Of a DNA stretch of 64,000 nt, positions 45,632 to 57,380 are shown in pieces. Position numbers and translations under genes: made by a program. Position 1 is the stretch's first letter; each line of letters opens with the position of its first letter. This DNA is from Pinus tabuliformis (taxonomy: Eukaryota; Streptophyta; Pinopsida; Pinales; Pinaceae), in the NCBI GenBank assembly GCA_031772625.1, contig CM062813.1, forward strand, positions 698,642,115-698,706,114, given 5' to 3'. A model generated the notes under the pieces. That model worked only from the letters and a program-made list of their open reading frames with translations, was not told the DNA's origin and searched no databases.

Positions 45632-46183
45632 GCTCGCAATTCCACTGCAGTTTTCTCTTAAAATAATGTATTTTCCATTAGGGTATCATTGACTAAAAGA
45701 TGCAATATTCATGCAAAGAGAGGGAATAAACAAATAACCAAGCATTGACAGTATCACAACTTCCTCTTAAACTTCACCATGCTTGCTTTAGAAACCAAAC
45801 ACCGTCTCATGCGGAAGCTATCCTAAAATTGGAAAGAAAAGAAAAGAGCAGGGTGGAAAGTAATCAAAACAAAGAAAACAAAAAATACCCCTAATCCTAC
45901 ACTAACCAAGAATAGGCCAGACTCACGTAAAATGAAACTTCCATTGTAACCATCGGCGCATCGGCTGGCCTATATGGGTGAGGGAATGTGCATCAAGAAA
46001 TATATTCAAAAATAACAAGACACAATAAAGATAAGATGATGCATATTGTAACATTCAAAGTTTGAGAATACATGCAGAGAAATACAAAAGAAGAGCGCAT
46101 GTAAAACACTTTGCCGAATAATTACGGTGTTCATAAAAACTGTGATAATATGACACGCATGAACAATATTTCAAACTTGTAAA
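45632..46183. other. Noncoding, no feature recognised
   Basis: AT-rich DNA continuing the pre-LINE locus; no supported ORF, repeat or RNA gene. Confidence 0.4.
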
Positions 46184-46980
46184 CTAGGCAAACATAAACA
46201 AAGAATAAAACTTGTGTTTCATAACAAAGCTCGACAGGTATGATTCCTCCAATGATTGAGTGATGGAATCGTGCAAAACAAATAGAGGATGCGAAATTTG
46301 AGAAATGATCTGATTTTCAATTTGTGCAAAGGAGTGATGAGGAGCCTTGAAAGATACATTTTTATTCAAATAATAATTAGAATTTTCCTCAAGATTGTGA
46401 GGACCTGACATAACCATCAGCTCAAGCTGAAGTACCCCGACAACTTGCGAAATTTCCAAAACATTAGAAGATAGATCATCAAAAACCAGTGGCTTAGGAA
46501 AATCAATCGTTAAAAGATGAGAGTCGTGACCATATGCATCAATGAAGAGATCATGACAGCCATTACTAGAAATTTCAAGATAAAAAATAGAGGCATCATC
46601 ATGATCTGATGAATTGTAAAGAGGGGAAGATTGAAAAAAAGAAATTCCACCCTCTATTTCTTCACAATGATCAGTTGATGGATTGGATAAAGAAGATAAT
46701 ATTTTTCCTCTTTGCATTCGAGTGTAAAATTGACATCTCATAAGTTCTGAGTGTGATTATAAATAGCAACATCATAAAATGATTCTTTGAAAGATTTAAC
46801 AAGAATGAGAGAATCACATAATATGTCAGGATAATGAGGGAGAGGTGTGGAAGGATAAATATCAACTTTCATCACAATTTTGTGTTCAGAGATAGACTCC
46901 CACACATAGTCATCATAAATGAGATCACAATTTTGCTGATAAACACTAACTCCATCCTAAAAATGATCCTCGTGAATGAT
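46184..46980 (-). pseudogene. LTR-retroelement polyprotein relic
   Basis: Minus-strand coding-like stretch. The right part (46980-46740) reads like YPSTPLPHYPDILCDSLILV, the left part (46741-46184) like CHDLFIDAYGHDSHLLTIDF and LEESYLSSFVMKHKFY. Composition and position among other relics suggest a Ty3/Gypsy gag-pol linker; no catalytic motif is visible. Old and broken. Confidence 0.4.
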
Positions 46981-47190
46981 GAGTGCCAGTATTGCAGCAA
47001 GAATGCTGCAACTCCTGGGTTACCATCTTTACTTTATCAACCCAGGGTTCGTACAAACTTGGAGGTGACAATGCTATATACACAAGTAAAAGTGATGGTT
47101 TTTCCTATTGTCACTGTTCAGCTGGCGAGGGACCATTGGGGTTTTCAAGCCAGACTTCTATGGAGTCAGAAGAAGCTTGATTTCTTGATG
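46980..47190 (+). pseudogene. Gag relic matching the left window edge
   Basis: Closely matches the reverse complement of bases 1-140 (tattgcagcaagaatg, cttggaggtgacaatgctat), so it is a second copy of the gag-like relic at 1-1483. In plus orientation it encodes YQPRVRTNLEVTMLYTQV. Confidence 0.6.
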
Positions 47191-48527
<1,337 letters not shown>

Positions 48528-49514
48528 TGTAGAAATTCTCACTGTAGATCACTTGATAATGTAATGTAACTAAATAAAAATACTTGATCTACTTCTACTA
48601 TCAAACTTGCAGAAGCTTAATCGATTTTGAGCAAGATCAAACAAAACACATATAACAGAGAAGAAAAATCAATCACACATGAAACACAGAAGAATACTCT
48701 GGGGAAAGCCTCAGCTAAAAACCCCGCTATATGTATTATCATACAAGGTGAAAATACATATGAATTATACAAAGCCTTAGCTCTTGCATCTAGCCAGCTC
48801 TCAGTACAATCCTCGTGGATTCTCACAGGAAAACAAGGCTTCTCACAAACCTTCTCCTCTGCCCTCCAAGCCTACTATTTCCTTGTGATGTTTCTCCTGG
48901 GTGATCCTACTGTTACCAAGTGTAACACTAATCAATCACACTGATATCACACCCTGTAAAACTGTGCAATCCTCAAGGAACCTTACCTTGACTGCATGGA
49001 TGAGTTTCCTTTATAGGAAAACACATGCAACTGATAGTACACTGTCCTTAACATGTAGTTCAACTGGGTCTTTCTTAAAATAGACATGCATGAGTTTCTG
49101 ATGAGGGAATCTTTAGTTATATGGAGTACACTTATTGAGTGCATGCATGCACCAATTGATTGATAACTCACAATTAGTTCCTCAAACAGTTTGGAGCTAA
49201 TTTAACTGGACTTAACTTAGTTAATTAAGATAACTAATTACAACTCAAATATAACTCATCCTTATCTCCTTAATTAAGGGATAACTTCCTCAATCAAAGG
49301 GATAACTGTTGCATGACTTCACAAAGACTTCATTTTGAATTTATCCAACTAATTAACTTAGCATGAATTAATTATTTATTTTTCAAACAGTTGGTGAGAC
49401 TAAATTCTAATTTTAATTCTGAATTTTAATTCAAGGACAAATTAAAATTGGAATATCATGAAATGCTATCCTTAGCAATGATATTTTTAGCATTTCTTGT
49501 TGCTATTTTCAGCA
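48528..49514 (-). repeat. Copia-2 3' LTR
   Basis: Matches 59967-61001 for most of its length. Confidence 0.9.
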
Positions 49515-50187
49515 CTCCCTCTCAACAAGAAAGGAATTCAACTCGATCCTGATCCTGAACCTTTGGAATGTTCTGCATGCAACACTTCTCTCAAGTGTTG
49601 TTGCTCCAGTAACTCTAGAAACAAAAAATATCCAACCTGAATCAGAATGATGCCTCTGTCATCAAAGTCTTTGACTACTATTGCCTCTGTCGACTGAAAA
49701 CTCTGCACCTCTTTGCTCTTTAGTATCTGACTGCGCTAACCTCTATCACTTTGATCTCTGACTACATCAATCACACTAATTCCTCCTACTGCATCTGTGT
49801 TGCTATTGGTCCTATCTCTCAGCACTGCATCCGCACTGCACCTCCTCTTATAATGTTGCATTGTGCTGCCCACTGCTGCACTGCAACTCAGTTACTGAGA
49901 AGTAAGTAATTGATCTCCCAACTGACCTCCCTGTTGGGCTAGAAACACCCTCTGATGCTGAAGCTCCCTCTACCACTCCATTCGCATCTGTCTCTACCCA
50001 CTCAGACAATCCTGCTACTCCTCGTCGGGGCTCCCGTAGCAAGCTCTAATCAAAGAGGCTGGGTACCTCAAGGATATTTCCCCTACTTCAGCCTTCATGG
50101 GACTATCACTTCACATCGACCCACCTCACACCTAGAGGTATGGCTGCATGTGATCCCTCTGCTGACTTGGCTTGAAATTCCCCCCTA
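49515..50187 (-). pseudogene. Copia-2 internal remnant
   Basis: Minus-strand words such as LREPRRGVAGLSEWVE resemble the linker after the Copia integrase, but no domain can be firmly named. It is bounded on the left by the purine tract and on the right by the younger insertion's target copy. Confidence 0.4.
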
Positions 50188-50192
50188 CTGGA

Positions 50193-51255
50193 TGTTATAG
50201 ACATTTTTGTGCCTCGCAGCATGGAGCATGAAATGTCAATAATTACAGGGATCCTCAGTCCCTAAACATGTTGTTCTTACCCCTAGAGGAACAAGGTCAG
50301 CAAACCACAGCACTTCCTATCAGTTCTCCACCTGAAAACACTCAAAAACAGGCTATTTTTGGATCATGTCAGCTGCTCCACTGAGCATCTGTGCTGAATG
50401 TCAACTGCTCCTCCTTGTACCTACGCTGAAAGTCAAAACCAATGAAGGCTACCTGCGCCGGGCGAGATTGGCCAAGTGGCACAGTCATTCTGCAAGGTGT
50501 CAACTGCCCAGGAAGCTTCCAAACTGACACTTGGTTCAAGGAATTCGCCCTATGATGAGTAAGAGGTACTTGATCTCCATGTGGAAGCAAGGATCTCCAA
50601 GTGGACTCAAGAACTGAAGTTTAACTGAAGAGGGAGAGGACACAAGGCAGCTTTAGGTCAGTCTCAAGCTGACTCATCCTTTCTCCAAATCTCCTATATA
50701 TAGAGCTCTTCTATGAGGTCTAGGGAGGCTGGAATTTTGTGCAAAGCAAGGAAGTGCTGTTGGTCTACAGTTAGAGCTATTGGGTGATTGCTTTTATAGA
50801 GGGGAAGAGGAGATTTCTTGCTGCTGGGGAGGTGCTGCTGGATTGGAGCCATTTATGGTTGTAACCTTCTCAGAACCTTTTTCTTCTATCAATAAAGCTT
50901 TGATGTTCTCCTATATACTTGTATTGCAATGATGTATTGTTTTTATCTGTATATTTGATTCATTCTAATCCATGCATCAGTTATGAGTACATGTTTCTTG
51001 TAGTTTCCCTCTCTTGTTTTTGCAGGATCTTTGTGTAGCTGGGCCGGCAAAGGGAGCAAGGAGCTGGGAACAAGAGGCAAAGAGAGAAGACAGGATCGAC
51101 GAAAGCGAAAGACATCGGTTGGTCAATCTTTTCTTCCTTCTCTGTACTTTCATAAAGGAAAAATATCAAAGCTTTACTTTCAGTTGTTGCTAAGGAACTA
51201 TCACCCTTAGAGTAGGGATAGGGTCATTCCGAGTCGGATACTTTTCCCCACAACA
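50193..51255 (+). repeat. 5' LTR of the young element
   Basis: 1063 bases; contains a tatatataga TATA-like word near 50695-50705 and repeats of the word gcgctgaa/cagcgcag shared with the leader. Confidence 0.97.
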
Positions 51256-51258
51256 AAC

Positions 51259-51276
51259 TGGCGACTCCGCTGGGGA
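51259..51276 (+). promoter_or_regulatory. Primer-binding site, tRNA-Arg(ACG)
   Basis: TGGCGACTCCGCTGGGGA, an 18-base complement to the 3' end of plant tRNA-Arg(ACG) including CCA, three bases after the LTR. Confidence 0.85.
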
Positions 51277-52973
51277 CCTAGTATCTTGTTGGTTTATTGT
51301 GTTTCTTGCTATTCATCTCATAAACAAGGAGAGCACCAAATCGAACTGCAATTGAGTCCTTCAATTGCAAAGTAGAGGGCAGGTTCTCTGGCTCAGTTTC
51401 TGAGCAAGTTTATGATTTGAAGAGCTGATCCACAAGGACTCTTGTGCTCTTTGTGATAGCTTTTCATCCTCTTGATCATCCCTTAGCTTGTACTTGACCT
51501 ATAGCTTTTTATTTCAGCAAAAACAGTGAATTTTTGAGCTTTTTATGACCCGGAAACCCTTGTAAACGCAACTCTCGTGTCTCAGTGCAGGCTGCCCAAA
51601 GGCAGTCTGCATTTCAGCGCAGGTACTCCCTTCGGGAACTGCGCTGAAAGTCAGTTTGACAGACCAGAGCCTGCGCTGGACCAGTTAGCCAGTGTCTTGC
51701 TCAGGTTTCCTACTGAGTCTTGGCCCTGTTTTCACTGTTGTTTTGCTGCTGATTGCTTGTCATTTGTACTTGCTGTAAACCAACTTTCCTTGACATTATT
51801 CCGCCTCAGTTGTGTGATGAAACTGTGATTGTTCTTTTAGTATTTCTTGTTTCAGTTACAGTTTCCCATTGTGAAAAGCAAACCAGTATAGCTATGGCCT
51901 CTTAGATCTTGAACTGTAAAAGTGTCTTTGTGATCTTAAGAGCTAGTTTTATTACTGTTCATGGCTGTTTGAGTTTGTTTGTTTTTCATTTTGTGGTTTG
52001 AATCTATACATTTCCAGTGTCTAAACAAGTCGATCTTAAGGTGTCTTTTGATTTTGGACAAGCTTGTTTACTTTCGCTTGAAATTAGATTCAAAGTTATA
52101 CAACAGTTTCCTTTTTGTCTTACATCAACATTGAAGGATAAAGAAAAGAAATATCTGCATTGTGCATGTGCATTATTGACAGTTTGCATGTTGATTTAGG
52201 AAAAAGTGCATTTAGTGTGTGTTCTATGATCTGTGTGAAAAGTTGATGTCTTTCTTTTCCCTCAGTAGATTAAGGTTTTCAAAGTTGAAAGATTGAAAAG
52301 TTTTGCTTCTCATCTTAGATTGCATTTAGGAAGTTGTATATATACATCTCGTGGTGATCCTTAAAGGCAAACTGCTAAGCAAGATCAACATTAAAATGAA
52401 TTGAATTTACATAACAACGCATTGAAACATAACGCAAACACATAGAGGTCTAAGCTAGAGACGTGTTCCGGCGTCGTTAAACGTGATATCTTAGCGTTGA
52501 GTGGTTGGGTGATTCTTCCACGGTGAAGCGATAAGTATCAATACGGACTTGTGCTCCCGCGTACCGTCGAGTATATTGGGAGACCCCTATAGGAATAAAG
52601 CCTTTATCCTTAGGAAGCCGTGTCGGCCGCCCTACTGATCGCGATGCAGTGAACACAACATTCACGAAGATCGACCACCCGTACCGTAAAACGTATTCTG
52701 TGGTTTCACGAAAGGTTTGGCACACCCTCTGCCTAGATCTCCAGAGCAGTTTCTTTTGGCCTTTTTCAAACTCTATAACTGAAAAAGTCCAACCAAGCAT
52801 TTGTCACTTCGGGCTCGTTAATACATCGAAGGTGACTAGAGTCATCTTTAGCTTTTTCTCGACTCTTAAAACATGAAAAAGCAAAGTTGTGTCTAATAAA
52901 GCGTCGTTATAAAATTCATTTTAAATGGAACATAATCACCTCTTATTCCCGCGTTGATCTGTAAGTTGAGAAC
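51277..52973 (+). other. Long 5' leader of the young element
   Basis: About 1.7 kb without a supported ORF. The segment 51590-51690 repeats gcgctg/cagcgcagg words also present in the LTR. At 52743-52882 are two predicted pseudoknots and a hairpin (see separate entry). Confidence 0.6.
52743..52882 (+). ncRNA. Leader pseudoknot/hairpin cluster
   Basis: Plus-strand RNA would form these structures. (1) 52743-52787: AGAG/CTCT crossing CTTTTTC/GAAAAAG. (2) A hairpin, GTCACTTCG (52803-52811) with CGAAGGTGAC (52827-52836), loop containing GCTCGTTAA. (3) 52838-52882: AGAGTC (52838-43)/GACTCT (52861-66) crossing GCTTTTTC (52851-58)/GAAAAAGC (52875-82), an H-type pseudoknot. They end about 90 bases before the gag start. 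Structure is predicted by eye only. Confidence 0.6.
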
Positions 52974-54551
52974 ATGGAACGCCCCAACCAAGGAAGTCCA
53001 CAAGATGGAAGTCCTAGTCCTTTCTCCTCTTGGGGAGAAGTTTGTGCGCCCCATATGGCCATATTGTCGCTTCCAGGACTGACAATAGGCCTGCCAGTTT
53101 GGCTGTTCTCAACCAATGTAGTTCAGGCCACCATGGTTCCTGATCAATCGAGTCAACAGTTAGATCAGTCTAGAGCTGCCCACCAGCCTTCTACTTCCAA
53201 AAGTTCTTCCTCCGATCCTTCGTCTTCGCAAGGTAGAGCCGGCGAAAGTCAGCCTCCCAAGGAGAAGAAGGAAAAGAAGAAGAAGGAGCCTAAGGCGACT
53301 GGGGGCAAGCAAAAGACATCTGACAAAAACCCACCCACTGCACAGACCGGGCCTAAATCGCCATGTGTCATATGTAGAGGAGACCATTTCCACAGAGATT
53401 GTCCCTGTATTCCCTGGATACTAAGGGACTGGTCCCCTCGTCTGCACAATTCGGGGGCATCAACCTCTGACAATCAGGTTGATTGCTTTCCGTCAACCAG
53501 CAAAAGTGAAGGATCAAGACAAAAAGGGGGAGTAAGATTCCCCTGTAAGTTGTGTGAAGGCAGTCATGCCATCCACCGTTGTCCCTTCTTAGACGAAGCG
53601 AAGAGAGTTTTGGAAGCTCGTCCGGTTTCACCGGTAAAACTTCCTCCTGGATACAAAAAACTCGTGCCAAGTCCTTCGTTGGTTGAAAATACAGCTGGCC
53701 CGCTCAAGTGGTCGGCTGAAGCGTCAGTCACTGAAAATGAACCTACTGAATCCAGACCGGACGAAAGTCCAAAGGTCAATACAGCAGTTGACCCGGTTCT
53801 ACCTTCAGAAGTTTCATCTTCAAATGACACCGTCGCCGAAGAGTCATCTTCATGCGACACCCTCACCGAAGAGAATAAGGATGACACCATCCAGGTTCTT
53901 TTCATTAGCACCGACTCTGATGAGCGTCAGGGCAATGCGCCCATTCCTTTATCGCAGGAAGGAACATCATCAGGATCATACCCGGCTGTATATTCGGTCC
54001 CACCACCAAGCAACCTGGTTGTATCCTTTGATTGGAATCAACTAGGTAGACCCCGGTTACCAGCCAGTATACCATTCAGAATCATTGTCCAGATCTATAG
54101 AATGATTATGGCTGGTACTATCATTGATGAAGGGGCGTCTGTGAGTATCCTTTCCTCTGTTGCTTGGAAAGCACTGGGTTCCCCGGCGCTTTTACCTGAG
54201 TTAAGAAATCTCTCAGGTTTTGATAAAGGAACCAGTCGACCATTAGGAATCCTCCCCAATGTGCCTGTTACATTGAAAGGGAAGACTGTTAATTTGAACG
54301 TGATGGTCGTCCAAGGACCCTTGGATTATAACCTACTCCTTGGACGTGACTATATTTATTGCATGGGAGCGATAGTCTCCTCACTCTTTAGAGTAATGTG
54401 TTTTCCACACGAAGGAAGGATGGTCAAGCTCGTAGACCAACTTTCATTTCCGGGATCTCGCATCGCAAATAGTCAAATACCAATCCTAAATGGTCTGTTC
54501 ACTCAAGATATGCCTCCACCCCCAGTCCTCCTTCCCGATGAGTGCGAGTGA
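52974..54551 (+). CDS. Gag-protease ORF of the young element
   Basis: 525 codons. There is a hydrophobic N-terminal patch (MAILSLPGLTIGLPVWLF, about residues 28-45), then a Ser/Gln-rich and basic tract (KEKKEKKKKEPKATGGK, about 95-112). Two zinc-knuckle-like motifs of form CX2CX3HX4C follow: CVICRGDHFHRDC near residue 130 and CKLCEGSHAIHRC near 190. A disordered acidic linker leads to a retropepsin-like domain with IDEGASVSIL near 383 and LDYNLLLGRDY near 449. I see no standard capsid (Retrotrans_gag) domain. The product presumably binds and packages element RNA. Start chosen as the first ATG of the open frame. Related fragments lie at 1-1330 and 46980-47190. Confidence 0.85.
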   Translation: MERPNQGSPQDGSPSPFSSWGEVCAPHMAILSLPGLTIGLPVWLFSTNVVQATMVPDQSSQQLDQSRAAHQPSTSKSSSSDPSSSQGRAGESQPPKEKKEKKKKEPKATGGKQKTSDKNPPTAQTGPKSPCVICRGDHFHRDCPCIPWILRDWSPRLHNSGASTSDNQVDCFPSTSKSEGSRQKGGVRFPCKLCEGSHAIHRCPFLDEAKRVLEARPVSPVKLPPGYKKLVPSPSLVENTAGPLKWSAEASVTENEPTESRPDESPKVNTAVDPVLPSEVSSSNDTVAEESSSCDTLTEENKDDTIQVLFISTDSDERQGNAPIPLSQEGTSSGSYPAVYSVPPPSNLVVSFDWNQLGRPRLPASIPFRIIVQIYRMIMAGTIIDEGASVSILSSVAWKALGSPALLPELRNLSGFDKGTSRPLGILPNVPVTLKGKTVNLNVMVVQGPLDYNLLLGRDYIYCMGAIVSSLFRVMCFPHEGRMVKLVDQLSFPGSRIANSQIPILNGLFTQDMPPPPVLLPDECE

Positions 54552-55820
54552 TTCGGAAAGAAAGACTGGAACCCAGGGGGCATGCACCCTGGTCTGCTTC
54601 GGGCAGAAGAAACCCTGGGTATAAGGTAGAATTTCCGCAGAAGAATATGACTAGTCCGTACCCCGTCCGTGGATGGAAGAGGGGTTGTTCTGGAATAGTA
54701 TTCTTTTGTTAAAGTTATGTGTTTGGCAAAAGATTCATTCACCTTTGTCTAAAGAAGTGGGCAATGCCCAAGTAGGAATTCCCTTATTGCGACAAGCAGT
54801 AACCATCTTTGGGGAAAAGCAAGCCTCACCCATTAAAACAAATGTTTTGAAGGATAAGTAGGGGCAGCCTCCAAAGAAAGAGATTCTATTGTTGTGACAT
54901 AGGGTAACCATCTTTGAGTAACCTAATGATAGAAATCGCCAAAGAAAGAGATTGATTTGCGGCAGCGAATAGAACCGTCTTTGGATAATAAGAAAGAGGC
55001 AAGCCTCCTTCAATAACACCAATGTTTTGTCTTTGAGAAGTGTTCTTCTCTTGTCACAAACAGCTGTTCGTTAAAAGTTGGGCCGACGGGAAGACAAGTA
55101 CCGCGTAAGACCCCTTAAAATAACGAGAAGACTAGTATCGTTAAACATTAGATTAGTAAGGTGACAAGTAGCTGGGAACACCCAAAGAAGAGCAGAAGTG
55201 GGGGAGAAGAGGGGCAGCCTCGAAATTATATCCTATACCTGGGGGCATGCAAACCTTTTGGAGTGTAAGCTAGGGGCGGTTATTTATCTGGTTTTAAGAT
55301 TAACCGTTTTCCGAACTTACATAAAGGAAGGATGAGTTGGAGCATAGCTTTGGTAAGGCGCAAGCTCTATAAAAAATGGAACCTTAGAGGAGGCATTCTT
55401 ATTTTATGACTAGTATTTCGAGCAGTTTTAGCACATGGTTCATGCTCGTTAAAAAATAAACGCAAGATCCGAGCAGTTTTAACACGGTCTTCATGCTCGT
55501 TAAAAAATAAATAAAAGCAGTGAGCAATGTTCCCTCCAGAGTTTAAGCTCATTTTTATCTAAAAAAAGAACCTATCCCGGTAAATAACCTTCTAAGATCG
55601 TAAATTCATCAGCCATAAAAGCCTTGGTCGTGTTTGTGCACCGTCACCTCCACCGTCATTTGGCCGATCATTCACTTCCATTTGTGTGTTTACCCATTTT
55701 GAGGAACATCTGCGAAGAGTGATTTCACCTAGCCATCCTTGTGACACTGCCGTGATTGGAAAATTCCAATTTGTACCTGGAATCACTTGCTATCCCTATT
55801 TATCACTCGTTCCTCAAAAG
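54552..55820 (+). other. 3' noncoding region with degenerate repeats
   Basis: No supported ORF. Between about 54753 and 55060 a roughly 90-bp unit recurs: aaccatctttgg-like (54799, 54905, 54968), ccaaagaaagagatt (twice) and gcaagcctcc. At 55430-55500 two ~65-bp units repeat CGAGCA...TGCTCGTTAAAA. A weak pseudoknot, AACGA/TCGTT crossing ACTA/TAGT, is at 55122-55157. Confidence 0.6.
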
Positions 55821-56230
55821 ACGAGTCATCTTTGAGCTCTTTTCTGACTCGTAAAATATGAAAAGTTTGCCGAGTTCTGGCCTTCCAGCTCGTTAAAGGG
55901 ACCGGAAGAGCTATCCCTCTTTTAGACTTTAATCTTTTTGGACCTGAGGGATTATTACACAAAAAGATCGAGCGCTTGTCTTGTTCGGCTCGTTAAAAGT
56001 ACCGAACACCCATCCCTTCTGTATTGTTTTATACTTTTTCGGACTTAAGGGATTAGATGACGAAAAAGGAATTATGGGGTTAACTTTCTGTACCTTTTCA
56101 GACTCTCTAAAAATGAAAAGGACCGAGTTTTCCTTGTCGTTAGACTCGTTAAAATGATTAAATAGTGACAAACTTGTCTTTAGACGAGAACGAGTTTCCC
56201 TATCGCTAAGCTCGTTAAATCATAACGATG
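55821..56230 (+). ncRNA. Tandem H-type pseudoknot array
   Basis: Almost contiguous structures on the plus strand, each given as stem 1 crossing stem 2. 55821-55865: ACGAGTCA/TGACTCGT x CTTTTC/GAAAAG. 55871-55908: CGAG/CTCG x CTTCC/GGAAG. 55913-55966: ATCCCTC/GAGGGAT x CTTTTTG/CAAAAAG. 55969-56007: CGAG/CTCG x GTTCGG/CCGAAC. 56012-56068: ATCCCTT/AAGGGAT x CTTTTTCG/CGAAAAAG. 56093-56121: hairpin CCTTTTC/GAAAAGG. 56124-56172: CGAGT/ACTCG x TTGTC/GACAA. 56190-56230: AACGAG/CTCGTT x ATCGCTA/TAACGAT (one mismatch). Stem 1 3' arms are usually followed by a TTAAA- or AAAA-type loop. Found by eye; no folding was computed. Confidence 0.65.
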
Positions 56231-57380
56231 GGCTTGCCCGAAGGGCAGGTTATAGAACAAGCATATGTTATCCTCCTCAAGCTTGACAAAAATAAAGAGG
56301 TACTGGTCAGAAATGACTGGGGAAAAATTGGGAGAACATCAAAGCTCAATGGTAGCAAGTCGCTCTTGAACATGACACTTTTCTTCCATACCACATCGGG
56401 TTGGGTTGTTTCATTCACCGGTCTCATCACCATGGTCTTCGCCAAACCATCCACATTTTGGGGTAATGCTACCGATCCATCGCATCAGTGTCGTTATATG
56501 TTCAAGAGAGGTCATTCTGAAAGTGTCAACCGTGTCCCATCCACTGCCATACATTATCCTTCATCCATTCATGATCGCCACCCTGAATCATATGTCACAG
56601 TTTGTTTTCACCTCCACTAAAATCATTAGCTCCGTTCCGTGTCATTGATGTGGGATTCATTAAGGCCATCCTTTGACGGATCGCTTCTTGTCGACTTCAG
56701 CTCATTATCCAAGAAGTTGATCTAGGAACAACCCCATTAGTACTTTGAAGCTTGCATGCCTCAATGGCAAGTTTCTCACTTCCGGCGACAGGTATACATC
56801 AATGACCTTCGACCAGAAGATTTTGCGTGGCGTTCGATGCCAAGTCCTTTATTCACGCCATGTGAATTGTACTGCAGTACCTTGAGGGTCATTATCATTA
56901 TCGGTGATTCCTCTCGCGCTTGTTAACGGTTTTTCATCATTGACCGGTAATCAAGCGATGTCTTTCCATGTTCGACTTCAGCGAAATTCTCACATGGATC
57001 GACTTGTACTTAGAGTGAAGATCGAACGAGTTTGAAGACCTCGGATCTAGTTTCATCCATCCGGGCTGCGATACATATTCAGGAAATATAAAAGCATTTG
57101 TCATGTACATCATTGCAGCAGATGATCATCCTATTCAAAGGATGATAATTTCAGCAGAAAATTATCAGTCTATTATCAGACGATCGTCTATTCTATGTAC
57201 CAAAATGTATTTATAAAACTGAGCATGGGAATGCCCGCCTCAGCTAGATCATGAAAACAATGAAAAATAATATATTGTATTGTATTGTATTACAGGGCAC
57301 CTCTCAGCACTTGAATGAACTTCGGACCCTCTGGATAAAGCATTTCACCCGATAAACGACCTCATACTTTAGGGGGCAAC
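56231..57380 (+). other. 3' internal region, unassigned
   Basis: A 130-codon open frame (56228-56620) has no recognisable motif and I do not call it a gene. A small hairpin TTGCCC-gaa-GGGCAG is at about 56233-56248. The region ends in the purine tract before the 3' LTR. Confidence 0.5.

Noticed and set aside
55430-55500. CGAGCA...TGCTCGTTAAAA double unit as two further pseudoknots
   Set aside because: Stem 1 is good (CGAGCA/TGCTCG) but a second crossing stem would rest only on T-run/A-run pairing, so I count it as a repeat, not a pseudoknot.
56228-56620. 130-codon ORF in the young element's 3' region
   Set aside because: No recognised motif; mostly follows the pseudoknot array and has an unremarkable length for chance.
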